A stretch of DNA of 17,288 nt, taken from contig DAIOSQ010000038.1 in the NCBI GenBank assembly GCA_036752465.1, positions 1 through 17,288 of the forward strand. Reading direction: 5' to 3'. Both the position numbers and the translations under genes were made by a program. Of this stretch, positions 1-7,397 are shown piece after piece (position 1 is the stretch's first letter; each line of letters starts with the position of its first letter). Source of the DNA: DAIOSQ01 sp036752465 (GTDB lineage: Bacteria; Pseudomonadota; Gammaproteobacteria; Legionellales; Legionellaceae). A model generated the notes under the pieces. The model had not been told where the DNA came from, ran no database searches, and worked only from the letters and a program-made list of their open reading frames with translations.

Positions 1-83
1 GGCTTTTTGTAAGCTGCGCTTTTATGAGCACAACTTACGCTAAAAAGCAAAGCGCCCCCGCCTATAATTATTTTTCTTTTCAT
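1..83 (-). CDS. Putative lipoprotein, N-terminal fragment cut by the window edge
   Basis: Only the first 27 codons are inside the window, read leftwards from an ATG at 83-81. They begin MKRKIIIGGGALLFSVSC, which looks like a lipoprotein signal peptide: a KRK basic start, a hydrophobic core and a lipobox-like FSVSC with the Cys at residue 18. The sequence after the Cys (AHKSAAYKK) is polar. No strong Shine-Dalgarno sequence precedes the ATG, but a TTGACA promoter sits about 30-60 bp upstream, which supports a real gene. It lies downstream of rsmD on the same strand, 239 bp away, and probably has its own transcript. The function cannot be read from this fragment. Product class moderately sure, existence of the gene fairly sure. 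Confidence 0.5.
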   Translation of the reverse strand, partial: MKRKIIIGGGALLFSVSCAHKSAAYKK

Positions 84-113
84 AGCGATTGCTTGAGTTT
101 TTTGTGATTTCTC

Positions 114-142
114 ATTGAAACAGGAGCATTGCACCTTGTCAA
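114..142 (-). promoter_or_regulatory. Sigma-70 promoter for the leftward lipoprotein gene
   Basis: On the minus strand a perfect TTGACA (plus 142-137) is followed after 17 bp by TTCAAT (119-114), with a TG one base before it that makes an extended -10. Transcription would start near 107, about 24 nt before the ATG at 83. The -10 matches only 4 of 6 consensus bases; the -35, the spacing and the TG carry the call. Confidence 0.5.
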
Positions 143-164
143 GGTTTGTTTCAGCCTAGCCAAC

Positions 165-184
165 GACTTACCCAATAGTAAGTC
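165..184. repeat. Perfect 7-bp inverted repeat between rsmD and the lipoprotein gene
   Basis: GACTTAC (165-171) and GTAAGTC (178-184) flank the 6-base spacer ccaata. It lies about 23 bp upstream of the -35 of the leftward promoter. No run of T follows on either strand, so it is a poor intrinsic terminator. It could be a regulator binding site or chance. Confidence 0.4.
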
Positions 185-322
185 ATTGCGATATTTGGCT
201 CATCTTGGCAGATAATTATCCTAGAATGCTTACATGCCCATGCATGGTGTCTATTTTCGAGCAGTTATCTACTAACCTGTGCTAAAAATTAAGTATATGG
301 CGGAGGGTGATGTTGAGGTGTG

Positions 323-880
323 TTATCGACTTACTTTTTTATATAGTCCATATATAACTTGTCCGGCACGTTTTGCTCGGACAGGTTGCCATTTATTTTC
401 TGGCAGTAATATGGGTTGGGACGACTCAAAATAAAGCAAGCCGTGATTTTGCAGTAATGTGTTATTTTGCAGCAACTCAATACATGGCGCTAGCATATCT
501 TTTGCGAAAGGCGGATCTAGGAAAATAATATCGAACGATCTTTGGGCTGTTTGTAGGTAGAGCAACGTATCCTGTTGCCTAATTTGTAAGACTTCAGGCG
601 GCGCTTGAAACGACTGGGCGTTCTTGAGTAAATAGCGATAAGCTGATTTATCATGTTCGAGCAGTACGACATTTGCAGCACCGCGCGAATATGCTTCAAA
701 ACCCAGGGCGCCGCTGCCCGCAAACGCATCTAAACAATGCGCTCCCTTGATATCGTGCATCAACCAATTAAACAAAGTTTCCCGGACTCGGTTGGGTGTT
801 GGTCGTAAACCTTCGTTATCTGGGAAAGCGAGCTTTTTCCCCCGATAACACCCTCCGATGATCCGGATACTCTGTTTCAT
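323..880 (-). CDS. rsmD: 16S rRNA (guanine966-N2)-methyltransferase RsmD
   Basis: This SAM-dependent enzyme methylates G966 of 16S rRNA in the small subunit; it acts in the cytoplasm. The 185-residue product begins MKQSIRIIGGCYRGKKLAFP, typical of RsmD. It has the SAM-binding loop DAFAGSGALG at residues 51-60 and the catalytic DPPF at 122-125, after a hydrophobic strand. The C-terminal AGQVIYGLY also fits the family. I chose the ATG at 880 over an upstream in-frame ATG at 907 because it overlaps the TGA of the preceding peptidase gene as ATGA, a translational-coupling arrangement, and because the shorter start matches family length. It is the last gene of the M16-M16-rsmD unit. No T-tract hairpin follows it. 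Confidence 0.95.
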   Translation of the reverse strand: MKQSIRIIGGCYRGKKLAFPDNEGLRPTPNRVRETLFNWLMHDIKGAHCLDAFAGSGALGFEAYSRGAANVVLLEHDKSAYRYLLKNAQSFQAPPEVLQIRQQDTLLYLQTAQRSFDIIFLDPPFAKDMLAPCIELLQNNTLLQNHGLLYFESSQPILLPENKWQPVRAKRAGQVIYGLYKKVSR

Positions 881-2181
881 GACGGTCCCACGGATACTTG
901 CAGCCATTGCTCAGGGTGAATGTGATGTGTGAAAGCATTCTTAATATCCTTGGCGCTGGTCTGATTGATATGGTCAGGGTATGTATCGAGGTAGTCTTTA
1001 GGTAAACCGTAAAACGTGATTCGGAGTAGCATTTCGGCAATGCTCTTATTGCTAGCTAAGGTTAATGGAAAACTACCTATCAAATATGCTTTAGCGTCCT
1101 GCAGATCTTGGATGCTCGGTCCTAACCTTAAAAACCTTCGCAATGTTTGCTCCGTGATGTTTACGGCTTCTTGTGCTTGGTTGCTTTTGGTGGAGAGGCC
1201 AATCATGAATGGTCCGGTGCCAAGCATAGGCATAAATTGACTATAGACGCCATAGGTTAGGCCTCGTTTTTCGCGCACCTCTTCAGCTAATTTAGATACC
1301 AAACTGCCACCGCCTAGAATGTAGTTACCGACCATCAACGCAAAGTATTCTTGATCTTGGTGCGTGATACCCAGTTGGCCCAGTCGGATCATCGTTTGCG
1401 TCGCGGGGAAAGCTTGCTTGACTTGTACCTTGTGACGTAAAGCCTTAGCGGCTGGGATCGGGCTACCAACCCTGCCTGCAGGTAAATGTGATGTGAGTGT
1501 TTCAGCTATGGCATGTGCTTGGTCTTGATTGATTGCGCCCACCATGACAATTACCATATTATTTGCGACAAAATATTGATGATAAAAATTTTTGACCTGA
1601 TCTAGCGTTAACTGCTTGACACTATCAATGGTGCCATTGATTGGATGGGCGTAAGGGTGATTGATGTATAGATTACTAAAAAAAAGCTCTGTTGCTACGC
1701 TATCTGGCGATTCTTGCATTTGTCTGATTTCCATGAGTTGTTGAGATTTTTCTTGTTCAAAAGCTGAACGCGGAAAATCAGGTTCTTGGATGATCATCGC
1801 CAATATACGGATGGCTTCGCTTAACGATTGTTGTTCAGTTAATGTTCTCGCCCGGATGATGGTCATATCTTGCGAAGTCGACAGATCAACCTGAGCTCCG
1901 GTTGCTGCCAATTTGTCGGCAATTTGATTTGCGGAAAGGCGGTGAGTACCCTGATTAAGCAAGCGCGTGGTTAATGCGCTTTGTCCAAAAATTGTATCAT
2001 AAGCTGCTCCTGCTCTGAAGGCGATGTTGATTTCCAACATAGGGATTTCATGGGTGGCAAAAAAAACAGCGCGTGCTCCTTGCTTGGTTTGCCACTGTTG
2101 TGATGAAAAATTGTCTGCCCAGCTCAATATGGGTAGGGTTAAGGTCAGCCAAGCTATGTACTGTAAAAACTTGTGACTCAT
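877..2181 (-). CDS. M16-family peptidase-like protein, non-catalytic partner, exported
   Basis: The 434-residue protein has the M16 (insulinase/processing peptidase) fold pattern: an N-terminal M16 domain at roughly 30-170 and a second domain around 190-370 with the Y-G-L-rich stretch REKRGLTYGVYSQF. The zinc-binding HxxEH motif is absent; the matching position reads ALTTRLLNQGTHR. It therefore looks like the inactive subunit that pairs with the active M16 protein encoded just upstream, as in bacterial two-subunit M16B proteases and mitochondrial processing peptidase. Residues 1-22 (MSHKF...LPILSWA) form a signal peptide, with cleavage likely after SWA, so the protein should act in the periplasm. 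Its start overlaps the stop of the upstream peptidase as ATGA, and its own stop overlaps rsmD the same way. Confidence 0.88.
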   Translation of the reverse strand: MSHKFLQYIAWLTLTLPILSWADNFSSQQWQTKQGARAVFFATHEIPMLEINIAFRAGAAYDTIFGQSALTTRLLNQGTHRLSANQIADKLAATGAQVDLSTSQDMTIIRARTLTEQQSLSEAIRILAMIIQEPDFPRSAFEQEKSQQLMEIRQMQESPDSVATELFFSNLYINHPYAHPINGTIDSVKQLTLDQVKNFYHQYFVANNMVIVMVGAINQDQAHAIAETLTSHLPAGRVGSPIPAAKALRHKVQVKQAFPATQTMIRLGQLGITHQDQEYFALMVGNYILGGGSLVSKLAEEVREKRGLTYGVYSQFMPMLGTGPFMIGLSTKSNQAQEAVNITEQTLRRFLRLGPSIQDLQDAKAYLIGSFPLTLASNKSIAEMLLRITFYGLPKDYLDTYPDHINQTSAKDIKNAFTHHIHPEQWLQVSVGPS

Positions 2182-3509
2182 GATGATTTTTCCTTTTGTG
2201 GTGAAAGCGGCTGCAGATTGGCTGCGGTGAGCAAACTGTCAACAAAATAACGTGTGGCTGCATCTTGAATATCTTGGGCAGTAATTGCTTGTAATTTTGG
2301 AATGTACTGGTCAGACTCTTTCCAGCCAAGCCCTATGGTCTCTAGCAAACCTAATTCCATAGCCTGCCCAAAAATTGAGTCTTTTGCAAAAGTTTTCTCA
2401 GCAATAATTTGTGTTTTCACTCGTTGTAATTCTTCATCGCTGACTGGCGATTTTTGCAACGTAGATAACTCTTGTTGGATGGCTTGTTGCAAATCTTCTG
2501 TTCGATGGCCATGACTTGGGACCCCATAGAATGTAAATTGCGTCTGGTAGCGCGCATATAAGTCATAATTGGCGTCGATATTGCTGGCAATTTGTTGCTC
2601 TCGCACCAAGTGTTTGTCGAAGCGGCCACTATTGCCAATACTTAATATCCCAGCTATCAGTTCCAGTGTGTAAGGGTCTTTTGGATTTGCTGGATGGCTG
2701 GCCACTGTCGGTACGGTATAGCCAAGGATCAACATAGGCAGTTGCGCTGGGATTTGCACTTGGACAGTTTTAGGGCCAAGACTAATCGGTTCTACTTGCG
2801 CTTTTCTCGTTATTTCTGCTTTGCGAGGGATGTTGCCAAAATATTTTTTAGCTAAAGCAAATACTTTGTTCGCCTCGACATCGCCAACCACGACCAGCAC
2901 TGCATGGTTAGGTGCGTAATATTTATCATACCAGTTCCGAGCATCTGCGACAGTGGTTTGTTGGATATCACTCATCCATCCAATCACAGGATGGTGGTAT
3001 GGGCTACTCAGCTGTGATGCGGCTAAAAATCTCTCATACGTAAGTGCTTGCGGATTGTCATCGGTTCGCAGGCGGCGTTCTTCTTGAATCACTTTTAATT
3101 CTTTTGTAAATTCTTGCGGGTCGAGTAACAAATGCTGCATGCGGTCAGCCTCAAGCTGAAAGCATAAGGGTAGGTGTTTAGCGGCCACTTTTTCATAATA
3201 AGCAGTGTAGTCGTTGTTAGTGAACGCATTCTCTTGTCCACCAATTGCGGCAATTTTTTTTGAAAAAACTCCAAGAGGATTCGCTGGTGTGCCTTTAAAC
3301 ATTAGATGTTCCAGAACATGAGAAATACCGGTGTGGCCGCCTGGCTCATCGGCTGACCCTACGTTGTACCATAGCATGCTCACCACGACTGGAGCGCGAT
3401 GATCCTCTTTGACCAGCAGCTTAAGTCCATTGTCTAGTTGGTATAATTTTGTGTCAGAAAATACCTGGCTGCAGAATAAAGCAGTAATGGCCATCAATAA
3501 AACTCGCAC
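2178..3509 (-). CDS. M16-family zinc metallopeptidase, catalytic subunit, exported
   Basis: The protein carries the inverted zinc motif HVLEH (residues 64-68 from the chosen start) inside TGISHVLEHLMFKGT, and the third zinc ligand is a Glu in VIQEER near residues 143-144. The M16 C-terminal domain follows, with about 443 residues in total. I start it at GTG 3509 because a clear Shine-Dalgarno (TTGGAG) lies 6 bases before it and the product then begins with a compact signal peptide, MRVLLMAITALFCSQVFS, cut before DTK. An in-frame ATG at 3548 would add 13 residues of awkward polar/aromatic sequence. It should degrade or process peptides in the periplasm together with the inactive partner downstream. 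It is transcribed divergently from ftsY, only 62 bp away, an arrangement I recall from Pseudomonas relatives. Confidence 0.92.
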   Translation of the reverse strand: MRVLLMAITALFCSQVFSDTKLYQLDNGLKLLVKEDHRAPVVVSMLWYNVGSADEPGGHTGISHVLEHLMFKGTPANPLGVFSKKIAAIGGQENAFTNNDYTAYYEKVAAKHLPLCFQLEADRMQHLLLDPQEFTKELKVIQEERRLRTDDNPQALTYERFLAASQLSSPYHHPVIGWMSDIQQTTVADARNWYDKYYAPNHAVLVVVGDVEANKVFALAKKYFGNIPRKAEITRKAQVEPISLGPKTVQVQIPAQLPMLILGYTVPTVASHPANPKDPYTLELIAGILSIGNSGRFDKHLVREQQIASNIDANYDLYARYQTQFTFYGVPSHGHRTEDLQQAIQQELSTLQKSPVSDEELQRVKTQIIAEKTFAKDSIFGQAMELGLLETIGLGWKESDQYIPKLQAITAQDIQDAATRYFVDSLLTAANLQPLSPQKEKSS

Positions 3510-3534
3510 TAAATACTCCAATGTATGAAAAAGA

Positions 3535-3543
3535 TGATAGAAT
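3535..3543 (+). promoter_or_regulatory. Possible extended -10 promoter for ftsY
   Basis: TGATAGAAT at 3535-3543 has the TGn extension followed by a good -10 hexamer. A start near 3550 would leave about a 22-nt leader before the ftsY ATG at 3572. The -35 region is poor. The site overlaps the leader region of the divergent peptidase gene, so both promoters share this short gap. Confidence 0.3.
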
Positions 3544-3571
3544 TTCATATTTCCTTTGGTTTGTATACCTC

Positions 3572-4657
3572 ATGATTAAATGGCTAAAACGCGATCATAA
3601 AAAAATTAACACGCAGGATTGGCAACAGTCTGCAGATCAGTTAGCTGTTGCCACTGAAACAGAAGTTTTGCCCCAGGCCACGCACGAGCTTCAGCGCTCT
3701 GCCCAGTTGGTACCTGCGCAGCAAGCCCGCGCAGGATTATTTAGGAAGATTGTTCGTGGGTTAAGTAAAACACGTGACCAGTTTGGTGGCGGTCTGATGC
3801 GGCTGTTGCTAGGGACAAAATCTATCGATCAAGCTACCCTTGAGGAGTTAGAGACCATATTATTGGGTGCAGATTGTGGTTTGGAAGTGACGCAACGGAT
3901 TATTGTAAACTTGAACAAAAGATTGGCGCATAAGGCGCTAGCAGATGGTCAAGCGGTGTTGCTGGCGCTGCGTCAAGAATTGCGTGATATTTTACAACAG
4001 CACCCGCAAACAACCGCAGTGAGTGATGCAGCTTCGCCGATGGTCATTTTAATGGTGGGCATCAATGGCGCCGGCAAAACCACAACGATCGGTAAATTAG
4101 CAAAGTTTTATCAGCAACAAGGTAAAAAAGTAATGTTGGCAGCGGGTGATACTTTCAGAGCAGCTGCAGTCGAACAACTACAGGCTTGGGGCCAACGCAA
4201 TGATATTGCGGTGATTGCTCAGCAGACTGGCGCAGATAGCGCTTCTGTGATTTATGACGCTTTGTCTGCAGCCAAGGCTCGCAACATAGATGTGTTGATT
4301 GCGGATACTGCTGGACGATTGCATACGCAACATCACCTGATGGATGAACTTAAGAAAATTAAGCGGGTCATACAAAAATTAGACCCTATGGCGCCGCATG
4401 AAACCATGCTTGTCTTGGATGCAAGCATTGGACAAAACGCACTCAATCAGGCTAGGGAATTTCATCATGCCATTGGCATCACGGGTATTACCATGACGAA
4501 GCTTGATGGCACAGCAAAAGGCGGGATTCTATTTGCTATCGCCCATGAATTGGCAATAGCATATCGATATATTGGCGTGGGAGAGGGCATAGATGATTTG
4601 CAGCCATTTGATGCTGCAGCGTTCGTGGATGCGATATTGCATGATGATACGATTTGA
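3572..4657 (+). CDS. ftsY: Signal recognition particle receptor FtsY
   Basis: FtsY is the SRP receptor GTPase at the inner membrane; it pairs with Ffh, also in this window, to hand ribosome-nascent chains to the Sec translocon. The 361-residue protein has an acidic/polar A region (about 1-60), an N helical bundle (about 60-145) and a G domain with GINGAGKT (163-170), DTFRAAAVEQL (193-203), DTAGRL (245-250) and TKLDGTAKGG (309-318). The start at 3572 (MIKWLKRDHKK) was preferred to 3521 because the longer form would read back into the divergent promoter region; no strong Shine-Dalgarno decides it. One oddity is DASIGQ at 283-288, where SRP GTPases normally have Thr before GQ. Its end overlaps ftsE by 14 bp, so ftsY-ftsE-ftsX is one transcript. 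Confidence 0.97.
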   Translation: MIKWLKRDHKKINTQDWQQSADQLAVATETEVLPQATHELQRSAQLVPAQQARAGLFRKIVRGLSKTRDQFGGGLMRLLLGTKSIDQATLEELETILLGADCGLEVTQRIIVNLNKRLAHKALADGQAVLLALRQELRDILQQHPQTTAVSDAASPMVILMVGINGAGKTTTIGKLAKFYQQQGKKVMLAAGDTFRAAAVEQLQAWGQRNDIAVIAQQTGADSASVIYDALSAAKARNIDVLIADTAGRLHTQHHLMDELKKIKRVIQKLDPMAPHETMLVLDASIGQNALNQAREFHHAIGITGITMTKLDGTAKGGILFAIAHELAIAYRYIGVGEGIDDLQPFDAAAFVDAILHDDTI

Positions 4658-5294
4658 TCAGGTTTGTAAAAAATATAGCAATGGCTTTGAAGCGCTTCAA
4701 GGCATCAACTTTACGCTAGAAAAAGGTGAGATGGTATTTTTAACCGGACACTCGGGTGCGGGTAAAAGCACCTTGTTGAGATTGCTGGCTTTGTTAGCCA
4801 AGCCGACCAGCGGACATATCGTTGTAAACGGTCAAAAAATTCATCAGCTAAGAAAAAGCGAACGTGCTTTGTACCGTCAACAGCTGGGAATGGTTTTTCA
4901 AGCGCCACAATTTTTGAATGATCGCAGTGTGTTTGATAATGTTGCTTTGCCGTTGCAAATTCAGGGCGCGCCATTCACCCTGATCACGAAAAGAGTGCGT
5001 GCCTCTTTGGATATGGTCGGCTTGCTTAGTAAAGAAAAATTGTTACCTAAGGCACTCTCTATCGGCGAACAGCAGCGAGTCGGTATTGCCAGAGCTGTGG
5101 TTCATCGGCCGCTGATTTTGCTTGCCGATGAACCTACCGGCAATCTTGATCCAACGCTTTCGACAGAGGTTATGAAATTATTTGAGCAATTTCATCAAGT
5201 GGGTGTTTCTATTTTAATCGCGAGTCACGATTTATCACTGATTGTCAGTATGAAACACCGTATAGTCATGTTGAATCAAGGAAAATTATGTTAG
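4644..5294 (+). CDS. ftsE: Cell division ATP-binding protein FtsE
   Basis: FtsE is the cytoplasmic ATPase of the FtsEX complex, which couples ATP hydrolysis to septal peptidoglycan hydrolase activation through FtsX. The 216-residue protein has Walker A GHSGAGKST (35-43), a Q-loop VFQAPQ (84-89), Walker B LILLADEPTGNLD and the switch His in ASHD (193-196). The signature reads LSIGEQQR (138-145) rather than the usual LSGGEQQR; the serine and the second glycine are kept. The gene overlaps ftsY at its start (two adjacent ATGs at 4641 and 4644; either could serve) and overlaps ftsX by 7 bp. Neighbours and length make FtsE much more likely than another ABC ATPase. Confidence 0.95.
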   Translation: MIRFDQVCKKYSNGFEALQGINFTLEKGEMVFLTGHSGAGKSTLLRLLALLAKPTSGHIVVNGQKIHQLRKSERALYRQQLGMVFQAPQFLNDRSVFDNVALPLQIQGAPFTLITKRVRASLDMVGLLSKEKLLPKALSIGEQQRVGIARAVVHRPLILLADEPTGNLDPTLSTEVMKLFEQFHQVGVSILIASHDLSLIVSMKHRIVMLNQGKLC

Positions 5295-6214
5295 AGAATA
5301 TGCGCATGATGTTGCTAACGCATCGTGTGGCGGCTGCACATAGTATCAAAATGTTGTGGCGCGAACCAACAGCCTCGTTGATGACCATTATTTCAATAGC
5401 TTGTATTCTGATGTTGCCAGCAATATTTTTTATACTATCCAGCAACATCAAGCTATGGACGCTGCACTTCAATAGCACAGATGTGTTTTTTGCCTATTTA
5501 ACACCAAAAATTTCGCAACATAGTCAAGACGAGGTTCTGCGACAAGTTATACAAATTGCAGAAGTACAGAGCGCATTGTTGAAAACACCGGAAGATGGGT
5601 TAAGGGAACTCAGCCAGCAAGAAGGTATGCAAGATATTATTCACGATTTATCAGAAAATCCATTGCCGGCAGTGATCGAAGTGACGCCTGTAATGCCCGC
5701 TACGCAAACCACCACTAATAAATTATATCAGACATTACAGGCGCTACGCGATGTCGATCAGGTTAAATTTAATGCCGAATGGATGGCTCGAGTGCATGCT
5801 ATCCTAAACTTTTTAACTAAAATCACTCAGGTGCTGATGGTATTTTTTGCGCTGGCTATCCTGTTTATCATTGCCAATACGCTACGTCAAATGGTGGAAA
5901 ATCGCCAAGAAGAAATCCAGGTTCTAAAGCTTGTAGGAGCTAAAGATGCATATATTATGAGACCATTTTTATATTCAGGGGTCTTGTATGGACTTATCAG
6001 CGCGATAACAGCAGCTGTGTTGATTCAATTATTTTCTGGCTATTTGGCTCTGGAGCTTGCGCAGTTAATGCGTGCTTTTGCTGACCAATATCGAATGGTA
6101 GGGCTAAGCTTGGCAACGATCGGGTTGTTATGTTTCAGCGCAGTTATACTTGGGTGGCTAGGTGCTTGTCTTGCAGTCAAACGCCAATTAGTGACGATTG
6201 AATCATGCAAGTGA
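5288..6214 (+). CDS. ftsX: Cell division protein FtsX
   Basis: FtsX is the membrane partner of FtsE in the divisome; its periplasmic loop contacts activators of cell-wall amidases. The 308-residue product has the expected four membrane segments, at about 31-52, 181-199, 227-250 and 274-297, with a periplasmic domain of about 125 residues between the first two. The conserved cytoplasmic stretch ENRQEEIQVLKLVGAKDAYI (204-223), which couples to FtsE, is clear. The start ATG at 5288 lies inside the last codons of ftsE and has an AAGGA Shine-Dalgarno just upstream, indicating coupled translation. The sequence outside the membrane core is divergent, as is usual for FtsX. Confidence 0.95.
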   Translation: MLENMRMMLLTHRVAAAHSIKMLWREPTASLMTIISIACILMLPAIFFILSSNIKLWTLHFNSTDVFFAYLTPKISQHSQDEVLRQVIQIAEVQSALLKTPEDGLRELSQQEGMQDIIHDLSENPLPAVIEVTPVMPATQTTTNKLYQTLQALRDVDQVKFNAEWMARVHAILNFLTKITQVLMVFFALAILFIIANTLRQMVENRQEEIQVLKLVGAKDAYIMRPFLYSGVLYGLISAITAAVLIQLFSGYLALELAQLMRAFADQYRMVGLSLATIGLLCFSAVILGWLGACLAVKRQLVTIESCK

Positions 6215-6251
6215 CTTGTGGTAAGATACACCCGTCTAATTCCTAAATTTC

Positions 6252-6260
6252 TGCTAAAAT
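6252..6260 (+). promoter_or_regulatory. Possible extended -10 promoter for rpoH
   Basis: TGCTAAAAT at 6252-6260 in the 125-bp gap between ftsX and rpoH fits an extended -10. The transcript would have a leader of about 70 nt. The -35 is weak. A TATAAT at 6324-6329 sits too close to the start codon to be used for rpoH. Confidence 0.3.
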
Positions 6261-6339
6261 TGCAGCAATAAAGGATATTGATGCCGAGTAAAATTTTAAC
6301 GCGTATTGCCTGTCTGTTTGATTTATAATGAGGCTGATT

Positions 6340-7191
6340 ATGACATCGACTTTACAAATTTCGACTTTTAATTTTCCAATTGGTAGCCTTGACGCTTATA
6401 TTCAGAGTGTTAGTCAAATCCCTATGCTGAGTCTCGAAGAGGAGCAAGATTATGCCAGACGTTTTCAAAAAGAAGGTGACCTAGAAAGCGCTCGTCAGTT
6501 GGTTTTAGCGCATCTTCGATATGTGGTGCGCGTCGCGCGTGGTTACATAGGTTATGGTTTGCCGCTATGTGATTTAATTCAGGAAGGCAATGTTGGTCTC
6601 ATGAAAGCTGTGAAGCGATTTAACCCGGATATAGGCGTGCGTCTAGTATCATTTGCGGTGCACTGGATTAAAGCTGAAATCCACGAGTTTGTTCTACAAA
6701 ATTGGCGTATTGTTAAAGTAGCCACTACCAAAGCACAACGTAAGTTATTCTTTAACATTCGCAATATGAAAAAGCGCTTGGGTTGGATGTATAAGGAAGA
6801 AGTGGAAGCAGTTGCGAAGGACTTGGGTGTGACCACGCAAGAAGTGCTGTTGATGGAGCAGCGCCTGAATGCTATGGATGTCCCATTTGATATCGATGAA
6901 TCGGATGATGGAGATAGCAGTCATCCTGCGCGCTATTTGCAAACTGAAAATAGCGACCCTGCTTATTTATACGAGCGCGAAACCTCAGATCAACAGAGTC
7001 AACAAAAATTACATTTGGCGTTAGCTCGACTCGATGAGCGAAGCCAGGATATTTTAAAAAAACGCTGGCTTGTCGAAGATAAATCGGCAACTCTTCATGT
7101 TTTGGCAGAAAGATATGGGGTCTCTATGGAGCGCGTTCGGCAACTAGAGAAAAATGCTATGACGAAGCTTCGCAAGTATATGGAAGAGTAG
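6340..7191 (+). CDS. rpoH: RNA polymerase heat-shock sigma factor RpoH (sigma-32)
   Basis: The 283-residue protein directs RNA polymerase to heat-shock promoters. Region 2 is intact (LVLAHLRYVVRVARGY around 54-69, then DLIQEGNVGLMKAVKRFNP at 78-96). The RpoH box QRKLFFNIR (133-141) separates it from the housekeeping sigma. Region 4.2 near the C-terminus has a helix-turn-helix, VLAERYGVSMERVRQLEK. Length matches E. coli RpoH (284). I start at ATG 6340 because a GAGG Shine-Dalgarno lies 6 bases before it, giving MTSTLQISTF; an in-frame ATG at 6328 would use that same GAGG as coding sequence. It follows ftsYEX, the classic gammaproteobacterial order, and probably has its own promoter as well. 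Confidence 0.97.
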   Translation: MTSTLQISTFNFPIGSLDAYIQSVSQIPMLSLEEEQDYARRFQKEGDLESARQLVLAHLRYVVRVARGYIGYGLPLCDLIQEGNVGLMKAVKRFNPDIGVRLVSFAVHWIKAEIHEFVLQNWRIVKVATTKAQRKLFFNIRNMKKRLGWMYKEEVEAVAKDLGVTTQEVLLMEQRLNAMDVPFDIDESDDGDSSHPARYLQTENSDPAYLYERETSDQQSQQKLHLALARLDERSQDILKKRWLVEDKSATLHVLAERYGVSMERVRQLEKNAMTKLRKYMEE

Positions 7192-7209
7192 ATTCAACAG
7201 GAGGATCTA

Positions 7210-7395
7210 GTGGTGCATAATGATATTGATAAAGCCTATATTAGTCCGTATGACAAGTTGTTACATGAGTTTGATGTGGCACACAAAGAATCGCATGCTC
7301 AGCTCGAAGAAATCAACAGACATCGCAACATTGCTTTAAAGCGAGATAACCCAACAACAGGTGAAGCAAGCTCTGAAATTTGGCGTGATTTTTAA
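7210..7395 (+). CDS. Small conserved-looking hypothetical protein downstream of rpoH
   Basis: This 61-residue soluble, charged protein starts at GTG 7210 (or the next GTG at 7213) behind an excellent Shine-Dalgarno, AGGAGG at 7199-7204. It begins 18 bp after rpoH and ends 2 bp before the thioesterase gene, so it is very likely translated as part of that transcript. The middle (about 13-46) should be mostly helical, with many His, Glu and Lys; the C-terminus is SSEIWRDF. There is no signal peptide, membrane segment or cysteine. From memory it resembles short proteins of Coxiella and Legionella of unknown role (possibly the family named after CBU_0585), but I cannot confirm that. No function is assigned. 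Confidence 0.75.
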   Translation: MVHNDIDKAYISPYDKLLHEFDVAHKESHAQLEEINRHRNIALKRDNPTTGEASSEIWRDF

Positions 7396-7397
7396 CT

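Noticed and set aside
165..184. Inverted repeat as an rsmD terminator
   Set aside because: No T-tract follows on the minus strand, and it is about 140 bp beyond the rsmD stop.
1016..1240. Plus-strand open frame inside the M16 partner gene
   Set aside because: It lies wholly antisense to a well-supported gene, has no Shine-Dalgarno of note and no recognisable sequence.
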